Position numbers and translations under genes: made by a program. Below are positions 1 to 7,736 of a DNA stretch of 64,000 nucleotides, in pieces; the stretch's first letter is position 1, and each line of letters starts with the position of its first letter. The stretch spans positions 682,001 through 746,000 of the forward strand of contig NZ_JAGPXE010000002.1 of the NCBI RefSeq assembly GCF_018070075.1, given 5' to 3'. Source of the DNA: Saccharopolyspora endophytica (GTDB lineage: Bacteria; Actinomycetota; Actinomycetes; Mycobacteriales; Pseudonocardiaceae). Below the pieces are notes generated by a model. It saw only the letters and a list, made by a program, of their open reading frames with translations. It made no database searches and had not been told where the DNA came from.

Positions 1-671
1 AGCGCGCGATGCTGGACTGGTGGGGTCCGGTGGTCGTGGAGTACTACGCGGCCACCGAAGGCGGCGGCACGACGATCATGGCCGACGAGTGGCTGCGCAA
101 GCCCGGTTCGGTGGGCAAGCCGTGGCCGGGTTCGGTGGTCAGCGTGCTCGGCGACGACGGTGAGCAGCTGCCGGCCGGTGAGATCGGCACCGTCTACATG
201 CAGATGGGCGGCTCGACCTTCGAGTACCACAACGACAAGAAGAAGACTCAGGAATCGCGGGTGGGTGACCTGTTCACCCTGGGTGACGTCGGCTACCTCG
301 ACTCCGACGGCTACCTGTACCTGTGCGACCGGCGCAACGACATGATCATCTCGGGTGGCGTGAACATCTACCCGGCGGAGATCGAGAACGCGCTGTCGGT
401 GCACGACAAGGTCACCGACGTGGCGGTGTTCGGCGTGCCGCACGACGACTGGGGCGAGGAGGTCAAGGCCGTCGTCCAGCCCGCCGAGGGCGTCGCCGCG
501 GGCGATGAGCTGTCCGCGGAGCTGCTGGCCTACGCGAAGGAGCGGCTGGCCAAGTTCAAGGTGCCGCGCAGCATCGACTACATCGATGAGCTGCCGCGCG
601 ACCCCAACGGCAAGCTCTACAAGCGCAAGCTGCGCGACCCGTACTGGGAGGGCCGCGAGACGGCCATCTGA
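1..671 (+). CDS. Acyl-CoA synthetase (FadD family), C-terminal part, cut by the window edge
   Basis: C-terminal portion of an ATP-dependent acyl-CoA ligase of the adenylate-forming (ANL) superfamily, which activates a carboxylic acid to its acyl-CoA through an acyl-adenylate. The reading frame is open to the window start, so the N-terminus with the P-loop is missing. Visible are the adenylate-binding stretch EYYAATEGGGT, the hinge region GYLDSDGYLYLCDRRND, the following GGVNIYPAEIE, and the C-terminal catalytic lysine region PRDPNGKLYKRKLR. Its position next to fadD19 suggests that it activates a steroid side-chain or fatty acid, but the substrate cannot be read from this fragment. The stop codon is at 669-671. 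Confidence 0.9.
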   Translation, partial: RAMLDWWGPVVVEYYAATEGGGTTIMADEWLRKPGSVGKPWPGSVVSVLGDDGEQLPAGEIGTVYMQMGGSTFEYHNDKKKTQESRVGDLFTLGDVGYLDSDGYLYLCDRRNDMIISGGVNIYPAEIENALSVHDKVTDVAVFGVPHDDWGEEVKAVVQPAEGVAAGDELSAELLAYAKERLAKFKVPRSIDYIDELPRDPNGKLYKRKLRDPYWEGRETAI

Positions 672-804
672 CCTGCGGTGATCGGTGCGCGACCGCGTGC
701 GGTGGCAGGAGTGCTCCGCTGCACGCGGTTTCGTGCTGCCCATCGGGTTCTTCCATGGCGAACCGCCCGTTTCGCGGTAGCACCTCCACCCCCTTGTCAT
801 CGGC

Positions 805-818
805 GATAACACGTTCTA
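805..818. promoter_or_regulatory. KstR-type operator in front of fadD19
   Basis: GATAACACGTTCTA matches 7 of the 8 fixed positions of the KstR operator TNNAACNNGTTNNA. It ends 10 bases before the GTG start of fadD19 and overlaps a possible -10 element, TACTTT at 817-822. No Shine-Dalgarno sequence lies between the site and the start codon, so the message may be leaderless. Confidence 0.65.
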
Positions 819-828
819 CTTTTTTCGA

Positions 829-2469
829 GTGGCACTCAACATCGCAGATCTCTTCGAGCACGCAGTCGACATGGTCCCTGAGCGCGTCGCAGTGGTCTGC
901 GGCGAGCGCCAGGTGACGTTCGCGGAACTGGAGCAGCGGTCCAACCGGCTGGCCCACCACCTCGCCGCCAAGGGCGTCGGTCCGGGCGCGCACATCGGTG
1001 TGTACTCCAGGAACTCGATCGAAGCGCTGGAGGCGATGCTCGCGGCGTACAAGCTGCGCGCGGTCGCGATCAACGTGAACTACCGCTACGTGCCCGCCGA
1101 GCTGCAGTACATCTTCGACAACGCGGACATGGTCGCGCTGGTCCACGAGCGGCGCTACAGCGACCACGTCGCCGAGGTGCTGCCGCAGGTTCCGGCGTTG
1201 AATCACGTTCTAGTGATCGAGGACGGTTCGGACGCCGACCACACCCGCTACGGCGGTGTGGAGTACGAGTCCGCGCTCGCCGCCCAGCGCGCCGACCGCG
1301 ACTTCGCCGAGCGCAGCTCCGACGACCTCTACCTGCTCTACACCGGCGGCACCACCGGCATGCCCAAGGGCGTCATGTGGCGCCAGGAGGACGTCTGGCG
1401 CGTCCTCGGCGGCGGCATCGACTTCATGACCGGCGAGTACGTCAAGGACGAGTGGGAACTCGCCCGCACCGGCGCGGAAACCGGTGGCCTGGTGCGACTT
1501 CCGGCGGCCCCGTTCATCCACGGCGCGGCGCAGTGGGCCACCTTCGGCAACCTCTTCGCCTGCGCCACCACCGTCTTCGTCCCCGAGTTCGACCCGCACG
1601 AGGTGTGGCGGGCCGTCGAGCGCAACGGGGTCAACGTGCTGGCCATCGTCGGAGACGCCATGGCGCGCCCCATGATCGAAGCGCTCCACGAGGGCGACTA
1701 CGACGCCTCCTCGGTGGTCGCGATCTCCTCCACGGCCGCGCTGTTCTCCACCTCGGTCAAGCACCAGTACCTCGACGCGCTGCCCCACGTGGTGATCACC
1801 GACGCCATCGGCTCCTCGGAGACCGGCTTCGGCGGCATCGGCATCGTCACCAAGGACGGCGTGCAGACCGAAGGCCCCCGCGTCACCGCCGACCGCAAGC
1901 TCATCGTCATCGACGACGACAACCGGCCGCTGGAGCCGGGAACCGGGCAGATCGGCTGGCTGGCCAAGACGGGGCACGTGCCGCTGGGCTACTACAAGGA
2001 CCCGGAGAAGTCCGCCTCGGTGTTCGTGGAGGTCGAGGGCACGCGCTACGTCGTCCCGGGGGACTACGCGCGGCTGGAGGCCGACGGCACGGTCACGCTG
2101 CTCGGTCGCGGCAACATGTCCATCAACACCGGGGGCGAGAAGGTCTTCCCCGAAGAGGTCGAGAGCGCGCTGAAGTCGCACCCCGACGTCTTCGACGTGC
2201 TGGTGGTCGGCGTTCCCGACGAGCGCATGGGCCAGCGCGTCGCCGCGCTCGTGCAGCCGCGCGCCGGTGCCGCGCCGAGCCTGGCGGAGCTCGACGCCCA
2301 CGCGCGCCAGGTCATCGCCGGCTACAAGGTGCCGCGCAGCCTGTGGCTGGTCGAGCAGATCACCCGTTCGCCCAGCGGGAAGCCCGATTACCCGTGGGCG
2401 CGCAAGCACACCGAGACCCACGAACCCACCGAAGTCAACCAGCCCTCGCGGAAGTCCGCCGCGCGCTGA
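829..2469 (+). CDS. fadD19: FadD19-type steroid side-chain acyl-CoA synthetase
   Basis: Acyl-CoA ligase of 546 residues that, by family knowledge of FadD19, makes the CoA thioester of C26-oxidised steroid side chains and starts their beta-oxidation. The P-loop YTGGTTGMPKG is at about residues 171-181. The adenylate-binding part reads DAIGSSETGFGG, and the C-terminal lysine motif is SPSGKPDYPWA. The N-terminal text (ALNIADLFEHAVDMVPERV) and the DNADMVALVHERRY segment match what I recall of mycobacterial FadD19 closely. The start is GTG at 829; there is no ribosome binding site, so a leaderless transcript is plausible. It is followed after 11 bases by an NPD-type oxidase and is preceded by a KstR-type operator. 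Confidence 0.9.
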   Translation: MALNIADLFEHAVDMVPERVAVVCGERQVTFAELEQRSNRLAHHLAAKGVGPGAHIGVYSRNSIEALEAMLAAYKLRAVAINVNYRYVPAELQYIFDNADMVALVHERRYSDHVAEVLPQVPALNHVLVIEDGSDADHTRYGGVEYESALAAQRADRDFAERSSDDLYLLYTGGTTGMPKGVMWRQEDVWRVLGGGIDFMTGEYVKDEWELARTGAETGGLVRLPAAPFIHGAAQWATFGNLFACATTVFVPEFDPHEVWRAVERNGVNVLAIVGDAMARPMIEALHEGDYDASSVVAISSTAALFSTSVKHQYLDALPHVVITDAIGSSETGFGGIGIVTKDGVQTEGPRVTADRKLIVIDDDNRPLEPGTGQIGWLAKTGHVPLGYYKDPEKSASVFVEVEGTRYVVPGDYARLEADGTVTLLGRGNMSINTGGEKVFPEEVESALKSHPDVFDVLVVGVPDERMGQRVAALVQPRAGAAPSLAELDAHARQVIAGYKVPRSLWLVEQITRSPSGKPDYPWARKHTETHEPTEVNQPSRKSAAR

Positions 2470-2480
2470 GAGGAACGTAG

Positions 2481-3584
2481 ATGCGCACATCGCTTTGCGA
2501 CACGCTCGGGATCGAACATCCCATCGTCGCGTTCACCCCGTCCGAGCACGTCGCGGCCGCCGTCAGCAAGGCCGGTGGGCTCGGCGTGCTGGGGTGCGTG
2601 CGGTTCAACGACCCCGACGAGCTCGACCGCGTCCTGGACTGGATGGACCAGAACACCGGCGGCAAGCCCTACGGCGTCGACGTCGTCATGCCGGCCAAGG
2701 TGCCCACCGAGGGCACCCAGGTCGACCTGGACTCGCTGATCCCGCCCGAGCACCGCGAGTTCGTCAACCGAACCCTCGACGAGCTCGGCGTCCCGGAACT
2801 GCCCGAGGACGAGAAGGAACGCGGCGGCGTGCTGGGCTGGCTGCACTCGGTGGCCCGCTCGCACGTCGACGTCGCGCTGCGGCACCCGATCTCGCTGATC
2901 GCCAACGCGCTGGGCTCGCCACCGGTGGACATCATCGAGCAGGCCCACTCCCACGACGTCTTGGTGGCGGCGCTGGCGGGCAAGGCCGAGCACGCCCGGC
3001 GGCACGTCGACAACGGCGTGGACATCGTCGTCGCTCAGGGCCACGAGGCCGGCGGGCACACCGGTGAGATCGCCACGATGGTGCTGGTGCCGGAGATCGT
3101 CGACGCGATCGGCGGCCGGGCTCCGGTGCTGGCCGCGGGCGGCATCGGCACCGGACGTCAGGTCGCCGCGGCGCTCGCGCTGGGAGCCTCGGGCGCGTGG
3201 ATGGGGTCCTACTGGCTCACCACGGCCGAGTACGGCGTGACCATGGGCGACTCGGTGACCCAGGAGGCGCTGCTGGCGGCCAACTCCAGCGACACCGTCC
3301 GCTCCCGCATCTACACCGGTAAGCCCGCCCGGCTGCTCAAGACCAAGTGGACCGAGGCGTGGGCGGCCCCGGACGCCCCGCAGCCGCTGCCGATGCCGCT
3401 GCAGAACATCCTCGTCAGCGACGCCCACCAGCGCATGATGCGAGCCAGCGACCCGCAGGCCGTCTCCATGCCGGTCGGCCAGATCGTGGGCCGCATGAAC
3501 GAGATCCGCCCGGTCGCCGAGGTCTTCAACGACCTCCTCCGCGAAGTGGAGGAAACCTTCACCCGCCTCGACAAGCTCCGCTGA
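2481..3584 (+). CDS. NPD-family FMN oxidoreductase (nitronate monooxygenase-like)
   Basis: A 367-residue TIM-barrel flavoprotein of the 2-nitropropane dioxygenase/nitronate monooxygenase family. It begins TSLCDTLGIEHPIV. Signature parts are the glycine-rich GGLGVLG near residue 30, the AQGHEAGGHTGE loop that typically contacts FMN phosphate, and AAGGIGTGRQVAAALALGASG. It starts with ATG after the ribosome site GAGAGGAACG and forms an operon with fadD19. The family includes true nitronate oxidases and also reductases and dehydrogenases of CoA thioesters, and the steroid-island context favours the latter. I do not see IpdC-like sequence, so no specific step is assigned. Confidence 0.82.
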   Translation: MRTSLCDTLGIEHPIVAFTPSEHVAAAVSKAGGLGVLGCVRFNDPDELDRVLDWMDQNTGGKPYGVDVVMPAKVPTEGTQVDLDSLIPPEHREFVNRTLDELGVPELPEDEKERGGVLGWLHSVARSHVDVALRHPISLIANALGSPPVDIIEQAHSHDVLVAALAGKAEHARRHVDNGVDIVVAQGHEAGGHTGEIATMVLVPEIVDAIGGRAPVLAAGGIGTGRQVAAALALGASGAWMGSYWLTTAEYGVTMGDSVTQEALLAANSSDTVRSRIYTGKPARLLKTKWTEAWAAPDAPQPLPMPLQNILVSDAHQRMMRASDPQAVSMPVGQIVGRMNEIRPVAEVFNDLLREVEETFTRLDKLR

Positions 3585-3607
3585 CCCCAACCCCTGAAGC
3601 ACCACGC

Positions 3608-3638
3608 CGAGGCCCTCTCCCCAGAGGAGAGGGCCTCG
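3608..3638 (+). terminator. Hairpin terminator after the NPD gene
   Basis: A perfect 13-bp stem, CGAGGCCCTCTCC (3608-3620) with GGAGAGGGCCTCG (3626-3638), around the 5-base loop ccaga. It starts 24 bases after the stop codon. There is no T tract, as is common for actinobacterial terminators. Confidence 0.75.
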
Positions 3639-3718
3639 CCGCACGTCCACCCCCCACCCGGATGACCCCGAAACCCGATGATCCCAACTTCACCCGAAAT
3701 CCGAGCCCAAACCCCCGA

Positions 3719-3849
3719 TTCAAATTTCGCGCGAAATTCGAACGCGACGCCCTGAACAGGGCATACACGCCCGCGCGTGGTGGGGATTCGAATTTCGCGC
3801 GAAATTGGAGTCGCGAAGTTCGCGTTCGAATTTCGCGCGAAATTCGAAT
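3719..3849. repeat. Three copies of the AATTTCGCGCGAAATT palindrome between convergent genes
   Basis: The perfect 16-bp palindrome AATTTCGCGCGAAATT occurs at 3723-3738, 3791-3806 and 3829-3844. The third copy extends to a perfect 24-bp palindrome (3825-3848). Copies two and three also pair with each other: 21-base arms at 3786-3806 and 3829-3849 enclose a 22-base loop. They lie between the convergent NPD gene (ends 3584) and fadD gene (ends 3869). Two more copies lie at 17394-17447, again between convergent genes. They may act as bidirectional terminators or as a dispersed protein-binding repeat. Confidence 0.8.
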
Positions 3850-3868
3850 GGGTCGCCTGGTCGGGTGG

Positions 3869-5524
3869 TCAGGGAGTGGGAGCCGCGGTGGTGGCTTGGT
3901 GGCGGGCCCAGCGGTAGTCGGCTTTGCCGCTGGGGGAGCGTTGGATCTGGGGGACCCTGATGATGGCCTTGGGGAGCTTGTAGCGGGCCACGTGGTGGGC
4001 GGCTTCGGCGAGGAGGGCCTCGTCCGAGGCCTCGTGGTCCTCCAGGAGCTCCACGATGGCCACCACCTCGCTGCCCCAGCGCTCCGAGGGACGTCCGGTG
4101 ACGACGACGTCGGCGATGGCCGGGTGCGCGGCGATGGCGCGTTCGACCTCCTCGACGAAGATCTTCTCCCCGCCGGAGTTGATGGTGATGCTCTGCCGCC
4201 CGAGCAGCTGGATCCGGCCGTCGTCCAGGCGGATCGCCCGGTCCCCGGGGACGCTGAAGCGCCGGCCGTCGATGACCGGGAACGTGCGGGCGGTCTTGTC
4301 GGCGTCGCCGAGGTAGCCCAGCGGCACCAGGCCGTGGCGGGCGAGCCAGCCCTGGCCCTCGCCGGGGGAGAGCTCGCGGGTGAGGTCGTCGTCGAGGACC
4401 GTGGTGTCGCCGTCCGGGGTGAAAACGCCGGTCTCGGCGCCGTTGCCGTCGGCGACCTGGCTCATCTGGATGCCGGTCTCCGACGATCCGACCGTGTCGA
4501 CGAACAGCACGTTCGGCAGCTGCGCCCGCAACCGCGCGCGCACCGTCGGGGTCAGCGGAGCCCCGCCGTTCTGCACCGCGAACACGCCGGAGAGGTCGTA
4601 GTCGCCGCGTTCCAGCTCGGCGACCATCGGCCGGGCCATAGCATCGCCGACGACCGGGACGCTGACCACCCGCTCCCGCTGCACGGTCCGCAGGACGTCC
4701 GGCCAGTCCAGGGTTCTCGCGTCGGTGGGAAGCACGATCGCTCCGCCCTGGGTGATCATGTGGAAGGTCGACCACTGCGCGGCGCCGTGCATGAACGGCG
4801 CGGTCATGATCAGCCGCATCCCGCCGCCGCCCTGCCCGGCGGCCTCGGCGATCTGCTCGTAGGAGCGGTAGGGCTCGGAACTGCCGAACGGCGTGCCGCC
4901 CATGGCGCCGACGTAGGCGTCGTGCTGCCGCCACATCACGCCCTTGGGCATCCCGGTGGTGCCACCGGTGTAGAGCAGGTACAGGTCGTCGCCGCAGGGT
5001 TCCGGCAGCACCTCGGGAACCGGTGTGTCCACGATGGACTCGTACGGCACGGCGCCCGGCAGCAGCGGGTGCCCGCTGTCGTCGTCGACCTGGATCAGCA
5101 GGCGCACACCCGGTAACCGGTCCCGGATCTCGGCGACCTGCGGTGCGAACGCGGAGTGGAACACCAGCGCCTCGGCCCGGGCGTCCTGGAACAGGTACAG
5201 GAGTTCTTCGGCCACGTACCGGTAGTTGACGTTGAACGGCACCGCCCGGGCGCGCAGCGCGCCGATCAGCGCCTCCAGGTACTCGTTGCCGTTGTGCAGG
5301 TAGAGGCCGACGTGGTGCTGCCCGGACTCGTGCCCGGGGAGCCGTTCGCGCGGGGTGTGGCAGCCGAAGCCCTGCCGGGCCAGGTAGTGCGCGACCCCGT
5401 CGACGCGCGCGTTGAGATCGGCGTAGCTGTATCGCTTCTCGCCCCAGACCAGCACTTCCTGGTCCGGGACCGCCTCGGCGACCGTCTGGAACACCGCGGA
5501 CAGGTTGAAGCTCGTTCCCGTCAT
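3869..5524 (-). CDS. Acyl-CoA synthetase (FadD family)
   Basis: A 551-residue ANL-family acyl-CoA ligase, related to the FadD19/FadD3 group but not clearly orthologous to either. The P-loop YTGGTTGMPKG is at about residues 185-195. FVDTVGSSETG holds the adenylate-binding region, and SPSGKADYRWARH holds the C-terminal lysine. The start is ATG at 5524, preceded by GGTGAGGAG. Residues 55-71 (CHTPRERLPGHESGQHH) look like an insertion before the usual VGLYLHNGNEYLE block. It is the last gene of the kstD-echA19-unknown-fadD operon, 14 bases after the upstream stop. Likely role: activating a steroid-derived acid; the substrate is unknown. Confidence 0.85.
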   Translation of the reverse strand: MTGTSFNLSAVFQTVAEAVPDQEVLVWGEKRYSYADLNARVDGVAHYLARQGFGCHTPRERLPGHESGQHHVGLYLHNGNEYLEALIGALRARAVPFNVNYRYVAEELLYLFQDARAEALVFHSAFAPQVAEIRDRLPGVRLLIQVDDDSGHPLLPGAVPYESIVDTPVPEVLPEPCGDDLYLLYTGGTTGMPKGVMWRQHDAYVGAMGGTPFGSSEPYRSYEQIAEAAGQGGGGMRLIMTAPFMHGAAQWSTFHMITQGGAIVLPTDARTLDWPDVLRTVQRERVVSVPVVGDAMARPMVAELERGDYDLSGVFAVQNGGAPLTPTVRARLRAQLPNVLFVDTVGSSETGIQMSQVADGNGAETGVFTPDGDTTVLDDDLTRELSPGEGQGWLARHGLVPLGYLGDADKTARTFPVIDGRRFSVPGDRAIRLDDGRIQLLGRQSITINSGGEKIFVEEVERAIAAHPAIADVVVTGRPSERWGSEVVAIVELLEDHEASDEALLAEAAHHVARYKLPKAIIRVPQIQRSPSGKADYRWARHQATTAAPTP

Positions 5525-5538
5525 CTCAGAGCCGCTCC

Positions 5539-6756
5539 TCACCGAACTGGCATGATCGGAATGGACTTTCGGGGCTGGAAGGTGAAGTTCGACCCGGTGC
5601 TGATCCGGGTCACGGCCACCTCGTCGAACTCGTCGGCGGGTTCCTCGCCGCGGATGATGCGCGCGGTCCAGGAGTCCTCGGTGCCCTCGACAACCACGTC
5701 CAGCCGCGGGTCGACCGCGCGGACCACGGCCTGCAGCGGGGCGGTGGAACCGGGACCGCACAACGAGATCCACGCGCCGTCGGCGTGCGCCGGGCCGGGC
5801 CGCACGGTGATCGACCCGGAGTCCTGGGACGCCACCACGTAGTTCGCCGGGTTGAGCAGCGGGTGCAGCTCCAGCACCCGCAGCGCGCCCTCGACGCCGC
5901 CGGGCAGGTCCAGGACCCGGTGGATCCGCTCGGCGGCCAGCCCGGCGATGCCCACCAGCTGCTTGGTGCAGATCTCCCGCGGATCATCGGTCCTCCTCGC
6001 CACCGCGCGGACGAAGCCGAGGTTGAGCAGGTGCATCTGCAGGCACACCTCGTCGGCCATGCGCACCAGCGCCGAGGTGCTGAAATCCGCGAAGTCCAGG
6101 TCGCTGAGCAGCGGACCCGTGTAGTCACCGCGCCCGTCCTCGGCCGGGTCGATGGCCGACAGCTCCAGGTTCGCGGCCCGGGATTCCCGCAGCGCCAGGC
6201 AGTCCTGGCTGGGGGAGACCGGCGGGTGGGCGTCGTCGATGATCACCGTCCACGCGCAGTGCGGTTGCCGGTCGGCCGGGGTGCGGGGTGGCCGGTGCAG
6301 CGGCCGGACCTGCGCCTTCGGGTTGGTGGCCACGGCCGTGGCGTCGAAGGTGGGGTTCTCGATGTCGTGGCACATCGCGCGCACGTAGCGCTCGCCCATC
6401 GGCTCGACGTCCATCAGCGCACCGCAGTGGTCGAGCTGGAACTCGCCGTACCACGGGTCGTGCACGGTGTAGCGGAAGTCCATGAACTGCGGCGGGGCAC
6501 CGATGTCGAGCTGCAGCCCCTTGAAGATGGTGACGACGTCGTCGCCGGAGTAGTCCAGCGCCCGCTGCATCCGGCGGGTGTAGATCGGGCTGGCCGCCAT
6601 CCACTCCTCGATGGCGATGCGCGTCATCTCCTCGCGGCCGAACGACGAGATGCACCAGGCCATGGCCGATCGGTCGATCAACTGCCCGGCCAGCAGCAGT
6701 TCCGGCAGCAGCGCTGCCAGACGTGGTCGGGTCAGCGTTGCGTAGCGACTCTGCAT
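5539..6756 (-). CDS. Conserved protein of unknown function in the kstD operon
   Basis: A 405-residue soluble protein I do not recognise. No signal peptide or membrane segment is visible. Notable segments are FQLDHCGALMDVEPMG followed by MCHDIENPTFDA (residues about 125-160), which put two Cys-His pairs close together, then a proline-rich stretch (LHRPPRTPADRQPHC), and a C-terminal half with TKQLVGIAGLAAERIHRVLDLPGG. The ATG at 6756 follows a GAGGTG ribosome site. Its place between echA19 and a fadD in a KstR-type unit suggests a part in steroid or acyl-CoA metabolism; a metal or thioester chemistry is only a guess from the clustered Cys/His residues. Confidence 0.75.
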   Translation of the reverse strand: MQSRYATLTRPRLAALLPELLLAGQLIDRSAMAWCISSFGREEMTRIAIEEWMAASPIYTRRMQRALDYSGDDVVTIFKGLQLDIGAPPQFMDFRYTVHDPWYGEFQLDHCGALMDVEPMGERYVRAMCHDIENPTFDATAVATNPKAQVRPLHRPPRTPADRQPHCAWTVIIDDAHPPVSPSQDCLALRESRAANLELSAIDPAEDGRGDYTGPLLSDLDFADFSTSALVRMADEVCLQMHLLNLGFVRAVARRTDDPREICTKQLVGIAGLAAERIHRVLDLPGGVEGALRVLELHPLLNPANYVVASQDSGSITVRPGPAHADGAWISLCGPGSTAPLQAVVRAVDPRLDVVVEGTEDSWTARIIRGEEPADEFDEVAVTRISTGSNFTFQPRKSIPIMPVR

Positions 6757-6834
6757 ACGTGCACCTCGCGCCAGTGCGGGGACGTTTGACTCTGCAACGA
6801 CGGATGTCGCGAACCGGTGCTGCTGAACCGATCA

Positions 6835-6866
6835 CGAGGGGCGTCCTGGATTTCAGGCGCCCCTCG
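6835..6866 (-). terminator. Hairpin between echA19 and the downstream unknown gene
   Basis: CGAGGGGCG (6835-6843) pairs with CGCCCCTCG (6858-6866), with an inner CCTG/CAGG extension. It starts just after the echA19 stop and could attenuate read-through into the next gene. Confidence 0.55.
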
Positions 6867-6871
6867 CCGGC

Positions 6872-7675
6872 TCACTTGCCCTGGAAGTCGGGCTTGCGCT
6901 TCTCCGCGAAGGCCTTCGGGCCTTCCTTGGCGTCCTCGCTCATGAAGACGCCGATGCCGTGCTGGGCCTCGATGGCGAAGGCCTCCTCTTCGGGGATCGC
7001 CTCGGTCTCCCGGATGGTGCGCAGGATCGCCTGCACGGCCAGCGGGCCGTTGGCGGCGATCATCTCGCCCAGTTCCAGCGCCTTGTCCAAAGCCGTCCCG
7101 TCCGGCACGACGTGACCGATCAGCCCGAGCTCCTTGGCCTCGGGCGCCTTGATGTGGCGTCCGGTCAGCAGCAGGTCGGCGGCCACCGTGTAGGGGATCT
7201 GCCGGGTCAGCCGCACGGCCGAGCCGCCCAGCGGGAACAGGCCCCAGCGCGGTTCGGAGACGCCGAAGCGCGCGCTCTCGCCGGCCACGCGGATGTCGGT
7301 GGCCTGCAGGATCTCGGTGCCGCCCGCGATGGCGGGCCCCTCCACCGCGGCGATGAGCGGCTTGGTCAGCCGGCGGCCCTTGAGCAGGCCCTCGATCTTG
7401 GCGGGGTTGAACGAGCCCTGCGCGTGCTGGTCACCGGGGTGGTTGTTGCTCATGCTCTTGAGGTCCGCACCGGCGCAGAAGGCGCCGCCCGCACCCGTGA
7501 GCACGCAGGCCCGGATCGAGGGGTCGTCGTCGACCCGGTCCCACGCCTCGATCATGATCTTGATCATCTCGCCGGACAGCGCGTTCTTGGCGCTCGGGCG
7601 GTTCATGGTCACCACCAGCACGCCGCCGCGCTGCTCCACGAGGCAATGCGGCTGCTCGGTCTCCGTCGCGGTCAT
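6872..7675 (-). CDS. echA19: EchA19-type steroid enoyl-CoA hydratase
   Basis: A 267-residue crotonase-fold enzyme, expected to hydrate the alpha,beta-unsaturated steroid side-chain CoA during cholesterol beta-oxidation. The oxyanion-hole motifs [15 protein letters not shown] and [25 protein letters not shown] are present, and the catalytic-loop region reads [20 protein letters not shown]. Long runs such as [20 protein letters not shown] and [16 protein letters not shown] agree with my memory of mycobacterial EchA19. The ATG at 7675 follows a GAGGAGG ribosome site. It lies 61 bases downstream of kstD on the same strand. Confidence 0.9.
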   Translation of the reverse strand: MTATETEQPHCLVEQRGGVLVVTMNRPSAKNALSGEMIKIMIEAWDRVDDDPSIRACVLTGAGGAFCAGADLKSMSNNHPGDQHAQGSFNPAKIEGLLKGRRLTKPLIAAVEGPAIAGGTEILQATDIRVAGESARFGVSEPRWGLFPLGGSAVRLTRQIPYTVAADLLLTGRHIKAPEAKELGLIGHVVPDGTALDKALELGEMIAANGPLAVQAILRTIRETEAIPEEEAFAIEAQHGIGVFMSEDAKEGPKAFAEKRKPDFQGK

Positions 7676-7689
7676 CCCGCCTCCTCACT

Positions 7690-7712
7690 GGGCGGTCCTG
7701 CCTGGACCGCCC
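7690..7712 (-). terminator. Hairpin between kstD and echA19
   Basis: A 9-bp stem, GGGCGGTCC (7690-7698) with GGACCGCCC (7704-7712), and a 5-base loop. It sits between the kstD stop and the echA19 ribosome site, so it may be a partial terminator or a message-stability element inside the operon. Confidence 0.45.
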
Positions 7713-7736
7713 GTGTTCGACAACCCTTGCGTCCGG

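Noticed and set aside
2481-3584. Assignment of the NPD-family gene as IpdC
   Set aside because: IpdC has a different N-terminus and surrounding ipd genes; neither is seen here, so only the family is named.
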